Shown piece after piece: positions 57,600 through 64,000 of a DNA stretch of 64,000 nt. The DNA is from Erinaceus europaeus (lineage: Eukaryota > Chordata > Mammalia > Eulipotyphla > Erinaceidae), in NCBI RefSeq assembly GCF_950295315.1, contig NC_080165.1, forward strand, positions 4,980,200 to 5,044,199, written 5' to 3'. The position numbers and the translations under genes were made by a program. Below the pieces are notes generated by a model. That model did no database searches, was not told the DNA's origin, and saw nothing but the letters and a program-made list of their open reading frames with translations. Every line of letters starts with the position of its first letter. The first letter of the stretch is position 1.

Positions 57600-58195
57600 C
57601 CCATTTAATATTCACAACAGCTCCAGAATGGAAATAGCCAGGAGTCCAGTGGTAGCGCAGTGGGTTAAGCGCACGTGGAGCATCGCCCAAGGACCGGCGT
57701 AAGGATCCCGGTTCGAGCCCCCGGCTCCCCACCTGCAGGGGAGTCATTTCACAGACGGTGAAGCAGGTCTGCAGGTATCTGTCTTTCTCTCCCCCTCTCT
57801 GTCTTCCCCTCCTCTCTCTATTTCTCTCTGTCCTATCTAACAATGACTGCATCAACAACAATAATAACTACTACAACAACAAGAGCAACAAAAAGGAAAT
57901 AAATATTTTTAAAAATATTTTTTAAAAAGTGGAAATAGCCTAAAGGTCCACCAGCTGATGACTAAATAAAGAAGTTATGGGACATAATTGAATAGGAAAT
58001 TATTCTGCAGTTTAAAAAATGGTGCTATTATGTTCTTTAAGAAGTTAACCAAACTGCCTCTAAGACTTTGGGGAAACTGGTGTTTATTATCGAGAAGGGC
58101 ACACAACTTTGGTGGTAAGTGTGATGTAAAACTATTCCCTTGTAATTGTATAGTCTTGTAAAACATTAAATCACCAATAAAATTTTTAAAGAAAA
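57600..58195 (+). mobile_element. old L1 3' end split by a SINE
   Basis: ORF2 C-terminal landmarks flank the SINE: attcacaacagctccagaat before, then taaaggtccaccagctgatg and gaagttatgggacata after. A short 3' UTR ends at ccaataaaatttttaaag. Confidence 0.82.
57629..57940 (+). mobile_element. well-preserved tRNA-derived SINE with intact A and B boxes
   Basis: A 290-bp SINE (57640-57929) with TSD tggaaatagcc at 57629-57639 and 57930-57940. The A box tagcgcagtgg (57653-57663) and B box ggttcgagccc (57710-57720) match the RNA polymerase III consensus exactly. CpG sites are still largely present. Body and CAA/TAA-rich tail follow the long type. This is the best-preserved SINE in the window. Confidence 0.95.
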
Positions 58196-58504
58196 CTGTA
58201 GGGTTGAGGAGATAGCATAATGGTTATGCAAAATATCTCTATCAAAAATATTTATAAACTAAAATAATTTATTTTGTTAAAAGACAATGATTTGTTTGAG
58301 GGTAGAATGTAGTGATAGCTGTCTTAGTTAAATCTAAAAATACATTCCCTTGACAACAAAAATCCTGTAAGTCAGCATCTCCTCAATAAAGCAATATTGG
58401 AATTAAAATATAAGTGTTTATCTCCATCATTTCCACACTCAATTTCCCACAAACCAGCCAAATATTAGGTACTTAGACTACAGAATATCTTTTATAGAAT
58501 TATC

Positions 58505-58672
58505 CTCTGCAACCCACAACGACCCTGGATCCATACTCCCAGAGAGAAAGAGAAGGGGAAGGCTATCAGGGGAGGGGATGGGATATGGAGATCGGGTTAT
58601 GGGAATTGTGTGGAATTGTACCCCTCTTATCCTATGGTTTTGTTAATGTCTCCTTTCTTAAATAAAAGAATC
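58505..58672 (+). mobile_element. L1 3' end, A-type, last about 165 bases
   Basis: ctctgcaacccacaacgacc through tatggttttgttaatgtctc and tttcttaaataaaag. A (TA)n run follows at 58674-58722. Confidence 0.88.
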
Positions 58673-58769
58673 ATATATATATAATAGATATGTAATATTA
58701 TATATAATATATATATAATAGAATTTGCCAGCCATTAAAATAGCTCACTTTAATAGTGTGGTGTGGGTG

Positions 58770-58887
58770 GGGGGAGATAGCATAGTGGTTATGCAAGGAT
58801 CATAATGGTTTTGCCTCAGGCTCCAAAGTCCCAGGTTCAGTCCCCCACACTATCAAAAGCCAGAGCTGATCAGTTCTCTGGTTGAAA

Positions 58888-58922
<35 letters not shown>
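58770..58922 (+). mobile_element. SINE, second tRNA-like type, (AAAT)n tail
   Basis: gagatagcatagtggttatg (A box region), cccaggttcagtcccccaca (B box), agccagagctgatcagttct, then (AAAT)9. Same family as the minus copy at 3945-4078. Confidence 0.88.
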
Positions 58923-58929
58923 AATAGAT

Positions 58930-59060
58930 TAATACGGGGATGCTCTGACATGCCTAGAACCGAGGTTCAAGCCCAGCTCCCTCTGCATTGGAGGAAGCTT
59001 TGGTGATGAGTCTATTTGAAAGTCAGGTCAGAGTAGTGCAGCCATGCTGACAAAATTTTA
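58930..59060 (+). mobile_element. short SINE remnant
   Basis: ccgaggttcaagcccagctc, ctgcattggaggaagctttg, and an A-rich end. Confidence 0.6.
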
Positions 59061-59099
59061 AAACTAAAATTTTTAATAAACTTAAAAATGTATTTACGG

Positions 59100-59240
59100 T
59101 TTAGTGTAGGCTGCGTTCCAGGTACTTTACATGTGTGAATTGACTGGGTTGGTACCCTAACCTATGAAGCTGATTATCCCTGTTCCACACATAAGGAAAC
59201 TGGAACACATTCTAAGATACTTATCCAAGGTCAGCACATG
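59100..59240 (-). mobile_element. MIR (ancient mammalian SINE)
   Basis: Plus-strand landmarks in MIR order, read as reverse complement: ccaggtactttacatgtgtg, gattatccctgttccac, ataaggaaactgg, tatccaaggtcagca. MIRs predate placental radiation, so this is old euchromatic sequence. Confidence 0.75.
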
Positions 59241-59594
59241 GAGGCAGCAAAATCTCATTTGTTTTTTGTTTTGTCTTGTTTTGTTTAGAAGTAAGTGATC
59301 CAACCTTTATTTGGCCTGGCAGAACCACAATTTATGTCCTATCTGGAGCTTATACTTTACTACATTGCATTTCTTTTTCCAGGAAAAAGAAGTACAAAAA
59401 TAAAGATCATTACAAAAACAAAAAAAAAAGTATCCTGGTGAACACACAAAGGATAAGTGATCAAATCTCACTTTGGTTTGAATTATTGGGTCCTGCAGAA
59501 ATTAACACATAGATATGAAACCTAAATCTAGCCAAGACTTTTGGTTTCTATTTATAGAAAACACAAAGAACATTAATACATATTTTCCATTTTT
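59241..59594. other. single-copy sequence
   Basis: No supported feature. Confidence 0.45.
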
Positions 59595-60400
59595 ACTGAT
59601 TTAATAACGATTGACAAGATTATAGAACAAGAGGGGAACAATTCCGTACAATTCCCACCACTAGAGTTCTGTATCCCATCCCCTCCATTGAAAAGTTCTC
59701 TGTTCTCCCTAGGAGAATAAAGGTTCTCCCTAGGAGAACAATGAGCCCCCCAGGCTCATTATGGGGTTGCAGAAGGTGGAAGGTCTGGTTTCTGTAACTG
59801 CTTCTCCACTGCACACGGGCATTGGCAGGTGGATGCATATCCCCAGCCTGTTTCTCTCTTTCCCTAGTGGGGCAGGGCTCTGTAGAGGTAAGACTTCAGG
59901 ACACATTGGTGAGGTCGTCTGCCCAGAGATGTCAGGTTGGTGTCATGGTAGCATCTGCAACTTGGTGGCTGCAAAGCATTAAGATATAAAGCAGAACAAA
60001 TGGTTTGATAATCAGAACCTAGAGGTAAGAATATAGCAGATAGGATTTGGGGTCTCCATTGTGGAAAAAGCTAGAAAGTCTAGTGTACTGCATCAAAGTG
60101 ATAGACTCTGGGGTGGGTGGAGGGGGAAGGTTTAGGTCCTGAAACATGATGACAGAGGACCTAATAGGGGTTTAATTGTGATGTGGAAAACTGGAAAATG
60201 TCACGCATGTACAAACTATTGTATTTACTGTTGACTGCAAAACATTAATCCCCAGTAAAGAAATTAAAAAAATTTTTTTTAAAATAAAGCTACGAAGTCT
60301 ATTTTAGGTATATTCCAAGGGGCCCATGACTTTACTAATTTTTGCCTGAGCACGACAGCTAGCATGTCTAGTCCTATTTGCAACTCTGACACCATCTCCC
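59595..60400 (-). mobile_element. B-type L1 3' UTR, interrupted by a C-type L1 end
   Basis: The terminus tactgatttaataacgattg starts at 59597, the UTR continues to 60082, and the same UTR resumes at 60302 (ttttaggtatattccaaggg). An 18-base duplication (agaataaaggttctccctag) sits near 59715-59745. Confidence 0.88.
60067..60301 (+). mobile_element. C-type L1 3' end inserted in B-type UTR, with TSD
   Basis: A 203-bp C-type terminus (60083-60285: tgcatcaaagtgatagactc, tgtatttactgttgactgc, A-rich tail). TSD aaagctaRRaagtcta-like (gaa/cga differences) at 60067-60082 and 60286-60301. It shows that C-type L1s were moving after this B-type copy landed. Confidence 0.87.
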
Positions 60401-60401
60401 C

Positions 60402-60580
60402 AGACAATACATTAGTACATATTAAATTACGCCCTTGTGAGGTAACAACAACAGAAAAATTGAGAAAAATGTTTATTATACTTTAAAAATCCCATTTGTC
60501 TATATGTGTTCTGCCTTAAAAAATGTTCTTCTGCAATCTCGTGTCCTTTCCCATCAAGGACTCCCAAACCCCTCTTCCCT
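60402..60580. other. short single-copy gap
   Basis: No supported feature. A pyrimidine-rich end leads into the next TSD. Confidence 0.45.
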
Positions 60581-61604
60581 GAGACTCTTTCTTCTTTTCT
60601 TTTTAATTTTTATTTGTATTATTTTTTTTATTTAAGAAAGGATTAATTAACAAAACCATAGGGTAGGAGGAGTACAACTCCACACAATTCCCACCACCCA
60701 ATCCCCATATCCCACCCCCTCCCTGATAGCTTTCCCATTCTCTATCCCTCTGGGAGTATGGACCCAGGGTCATTGTGGGTTGCAGAAGGTAGAAGGTCTG
60801 GCTTCTGTAATTGCTTTCCCGCTGAACATGGGTGTTGACTGGTCAGTCCATACTCCCAGTCTGCCTCTCTCTTTCCCTAGTAGGGTGGGTCTCTGGGGAA
60901 GCGGAGCTCCAGGACATATTGGTGGGGTCTTCAGTCCAGGGAAGCCTGGCCAGCATCCTGATGACATCTGGAACCTGGTGACTGAAAAGAGAGTTAACAT
61001 ACAAAGCCAAACAAGTTGTCGAGCAATCATGGACCCAAAGCCTGGAATAGTGGAGGCATCACACTCCCAGACCTTAAACTATATTATAAAGCCATCATCA
61101 TCAAAACAGCATGGTACTAGAACAAAAATAGGCACACAGACCAGTGGAACAGAATTGAAAGCCCAGAAATAAATCCCCACACCTACAGACATCTAATCTT
61201 TGATAAGGGGGCCCAAAGGATTAAATGGAAGAAGGAGGCTCTCTTCAATAAAAGGTGCTGGGAAAACTGGGTTGTAACATGCAGAAGAATGAAATTGAAC
61301 CACTTTATCTCACCAGAAACAAAAATCAACTCCAAATGGATCAAAGACCTAGATGTCAGACCAGAAACAATCAAATACTTAGAGGAAAACATTGGTAAAA
61401 ACACTTTCCCACCTACACCTCAAGGACATCTTTGATGAATCAAACCCAACTGCAAGGAAGACTAAAGCAGAAACAAACCAATGGGACTACATCAAATTGA
61501 AAAGCTTCTGCGCATCCAAAGAAACTATTAAATAAACAGAGAGACCCCTCACAGAATGGGAGAAGATCTTCACATGCCATACATCAGACAAGAGACTCTT
61601 TCTT
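60581..61604 (-). mobile_element. 5'-inverted A-type L1 with 13-bp TSD
   Basis: TSD gagactctttctt at 60581-60593 and 61592-61604. The sense 3' segment (minus) is the A-type 3' UTR, 60625-61050. The inverted segment (plus, 61051-61591) is ORF2 from ggaggcatcacactcccaga to catgccatacatcagaca, a mid-C-terminal portion. About 1.9 kb of L1 between the two segments is missing, a variant of twin priming with a gap. Confidence 0.92.
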
Positions 61605-62104
61605 TCATTCCCTCTCCAGAGGCCCTGGCCTTGGCGCAGTAAACCGCCCTCGGCGTGAGTATCATGCTGTGTTTTCTGACTCTGTCACCCAGCTTCCCGC
61701 TACACAGGGACGCATCCAGTATTCCTCCCTCCCTTCCTGATATAGCCCATCCAACGCTTCTCTCCTGCCTCCAGGAAGGGTGAGGCAGGAGACTGAGATT
61801 TCAGAGTCTCTGTTCTGATGTCTAGGGCTCTGGTAGTTGACCTTGGGTCACCAGCCTTAGTCATTTCACTCTGTCCTTTCTGCCCCTCCTTTTCCTGTAT
61901 GTTTGCTTGTTTTGTTGCTGTTGGCGTTACCATTTCTATTCCACCACAGTTGACCTCATATGCAGGTGATGTGCCTTTACTGTCCTTTCTGTAGGGCTCC
62001 TTTCTGTAATCCCCACCAGACCAGGTTAGCGATGGTGAATGATGCCTTTGGCTTCCGTACTTGGAGAAGTACAGTTTGGCAGGATAGAGGACAATCCGTT
62101 TCTG
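61605..62104. other. single-copy, moderately GC-rich; possible small exon
   Basis: A polypyrimidine tract and AG (61593-61619), a 35-base candidate exon (61620-61654) and a donor GTGAGT (61655) stand out on the plus strand. On the minus strand an ORF of 146 codons (61700-62140), outside any repeat I recognise except its first 12 codons, has no known motif. Neither is strong enough to call a gene. Confidence 0.35.
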
Positions 62105-62400
62105 CGTTAGTCTACTGGAGTATGTCTTGGTTGCGTCCAACTTTGGACAGTTGTGAATAAAGCTGTAAGAAACATTCCTGTGTAGATTTTAGTGGAGACA
62201 CATGTTTGCAGCTTCTCTGGTGAATGTGGAGGTGTGAAACTGCTGGATAATATAAGAGGATGGGTAGGTTGCTAAAAAAAGTAAAAAATTAAGTAACAAC
62301 CTGCCAAAGTCTCTTCGAAAGTATACACACCATTTTGCATTCTTATCAGCAGTTAAGAAGGGCTCTCCTTGCTCTAAGCTCTTCTTAATATTGATAAAAA
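62105..62400 (-). mobile_element. ancient L1 fragment (ORF2 C terminus)
   Basis: Old mammalian L1 landmarks: ttgtgaataaagctgtaaga, catttgcatt-like ccattttgcattcttatcag, aacctgccaaagtctcttcg. Confidence 0.7.
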
Positions 62401-62404
62401 TGTG

Positions 62405-62531
62405 AAAATGGGGGCCAAGGGGTGGTGTACTTGTGAAGCGAACTTAACACGAGGCAGAAGGATCCTGGTTGAGCCCCCACTCCCCACCTGCAGGGAGGAC
62501 ACTTCAGGAGAGCTGAAGCAGGTCTCCAGGA

Positions 62532-62568
<37 letters not shown>

Positions 62569-62718
62569 CCATCCCCTCACCTCCCCTCCCCTCCCAATTG
62601 CTCTCTGTCCTGTCAAATAAAACAAGAAAGGAAAAAGAAAAAAAAAAACAGGAGTGGTAGACTCGTAATACTGACGCTAAGCCCCAGCAATAACTCTGGA
62701 GGGAATAAAAACAAGAAT
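62405..62718 (+). mobile_element. tRNA-derived SINE, long type
   Basis: gatcctggttgagcccccac (B box region), ccccacctgcagggaggaca, (TC)n at 62533-62560, ctctgtcctgtcaaataaaa, ggagtggtagactcgtaata, gccccagcaataactctgga. Confidence 0.88.
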
Positions 62719-62891
62719 GCAAAATGATGTCTATTTTTTCTCACGTAGTTCCTGTTCACTTAATAGAGAATAAAGCACAGGAACCCAAAAATAGAAATAA
62801 AGATCACTGAAAACAAGGCACCTTCAAATCATACAGGGTGCTCTACACATTGTTTTGAGGTATTAAGACAAATGTGATTAACACTCTCGTC

Positions 62892-63087
62892 TAGACTCTT
62901 TTTTTCCCCCTTTATTGGGGGCTTTGTGGTTTACAATTGATAGTAAATACAGTAGTTTGTCCATGTGTAACATTTCCCAGTTTTCCGCATCACAATCAAC
63001 CCCACTAGGTCCTCCTCTGCCATCATGTTCCAGGACCTGAACCGTCCCCGACCCCAGAGTCTTTCACTTTGATGCAATTAGACTCTT
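62892..63087 (-). mobile_element. C-type L1 3' end with 9-bp TSD
   Basis: 178 bp (62901-63078) of C-type terminus: tttacaattgatagtaaata, aacatttcccagttttccgc, agagtctttcactttgatgc. TSD tagactctt at 62892-62900 and 63079-63087. Confidence 0.9.
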
Positions 63088-63204
63088 GACCTCTAACTTG
63101 ACTTGCAACATTAACATCTTTACTAAGCCTCCAAGTGTCAGCAGAGGCTTCGACTTTCGTACTGGGTTTGTCTCAACAGTGAAGAGCTGGATGAGGCATA
63201 GGCG

Positions 63205-63417
63205 CCCAGCAGAGTGACAGAGTTCACACGGCAGCGAGGGTAAGGGCCTGGGCTCTGGGTCCCCACCTACCAGCAGTAAATCCCAGAGACAGTGAGCAGT
63301 ATCACATGAGTCTCTCTTTCTCTCTCTTTGCCTTTCTTGATCTTCACCATCCCTCCCAGCTTCTCCCTGTCTCTATCCAAAGAGAGGAAGTAAAAGAAAA
63401 GACATGAAAAGGGAGAT

Positions 63418-63459
<42 letters not shown>

Positions 63460-63575
63460 GAAGGAAGGAAGAAAGAAAGAGGAGGGAGAAAAAGACCACT
63501 GGGAGAGGTAAACTCACTTTGCAGGCACCACATTCCCAAAATAACCCTAGTTGGAAAAAGAAAAGAAAATCAACA
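63205..63575 (+). mobile_element. SINE, long type, with (GAAA)n
   Basis: ctgggtccccacctaccagc, tctctttctctctctttgcc, ctccctgtctctatccaaag, (GAAA)n/(GGAA)n at 63418-63478, then the 3' domain gaccactgggagaggtaaac and ataaccctagttgg. Confidence 0.78.
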
Positions 63576-64000
63576 AGCAGTGGAGGGTTCACAGCAACAC
63601 AAAATCTTCAAAACATCCCCACTGCTAAACTCGCTGGTGTCTACCCAAAACAAACAACCGTGAAAAAATACCTTGGTTTTTCTGTAAAGCTTTCGAAGGA
63701 CTCACTTGAACAAGTATTCGTTTGGCTTGCTTTTGACAGAGGAAACCAAGTTTGATAACCTAAGCTTGAAAACACAGAGCGGTGAAATTATAAAGCCCTC
63801 AAACTCCTCGTGTTTAACTTGACTTCAGGAACCCAGACCACGGCTTCAGTGATCTCAGTAGGAAGGCAGTAGGGCTTAGTGGACCAAAAAATAATGAATT
63901 GGAGTCACTCACAAAAGCCAATCTTGTCTTGCCAACTTGAGAAACAATTTGAATCATTTTGTCCTTACAGATGCAGGACCTGCCAAGTGGTGCCCAACAC
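63576..64000. other. single-copy sequence with a possible 3' splice site at the end
   Basis: No repeats. The last bases read cattttgtccttacag (AG at 63969-63970) followed by atgcaggacctgccaag, a good acceptor and plausible exon start. The window ends 30 bases into it. Confidence 0.35.

Noticed and set aside
57653..57720. Possible tRNA gene
   Set aside because: The A and B boxes belong to a SINE head. No acceptor stem pairs and the element has a SINE body, tail and TSD.

Overview
The window is nuclear DNA of a placental mammal. The best fit is a hedgehog (Erinaceus lineage): it is crowded with tRNA-derived SINEs (tRNA-like head, the phrase 'cccacctgcaggg', a pyrimidine-rich middle, 'ctctgtcctatccaa', an A-rich or simple-repeat tail) and with LINE-1 (L1) copies whose 3' UTRs I associate with that genus. 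The species call rests on recognition and was not checked by a search. I see no intact host gene. The only convincing protein-coding sequence is retrotransposon ORF1 and ORF2, all damaged. Two stretches near the right end (61.6 kb and the last 30 bases) carry good splice-site sequences and could be exons.

Layout. 0-5.3 kb: truncated L1s, SINEs and a solo LTR. 5.35-14.27 kb: a nest. An older, 5'-inverted L1 of about 1.5 kb was split by a nearly full-length 7.4-kb L1 on the minus strand (5' UTR with YY1-like site, ORF1, ORF2, 3' UTR), and both insertions keep target-site duplications (TSDs). 14-19 kb: mostly single-copy sequence with a few repeats. 19.1-22.2 kb: an L1-like element with ORF1 but almost no ORF2 ('half-L1'). 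22.8-24.3 kb: another 5'-inverted L1. 25.3-27.0 kb: an old ORF2 fragment. 27-33 kb: SINE cluster, microsatellites and old L1 pieces. 33.1-36.6 kb: LTR cluster, including an 816-bp solo LTR inside a second half-L1 remnant. 37.9-39.3 kb: a 5'-inverted L1 carrying a 3' transduction. 41.9-43.8 kb: L1 3' UTRs ending in a 280-bp homopurine repeat. 45.2-49.2 kb: a long AT-rich stretch with almost no repeats. 50.5-56.4 kb: a fragmented old L1 on the minus strand with later insertions. 56.9-57.4 kb: a solo LTR with a short internal minisatellite. 57.6-63.6 kb: more L1 and SINE copies, one MIR, and possible exons.

How the pieces work together. L1 ORF1 (RNA chaperone) and ORF2 (endonuclease and reverse transcriptase) copy L1 RNA and, in trans, SINE RNA. 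Nearly every well-preserved copy here shows the marks of that process: 9-17-bp TSDs, A-rich tails, 5' truncation, and in four cases a 5' inversion of the twin-priming kind. The copies fall into three 3'-UTR types, called here A (youngest; ends near 'cctttcttaaataaa'), B (older; ends near 'tttataaataaataaa') and C (ends near 'actgttgactgtaaaacatt'). Nesting order (A into A, C into B, A after B) gives a relative age scale.

Limits: all coordinates, TSDs and comparisons were read by eye. Boundaries without a TSD are good to roughly 10-50 bases.
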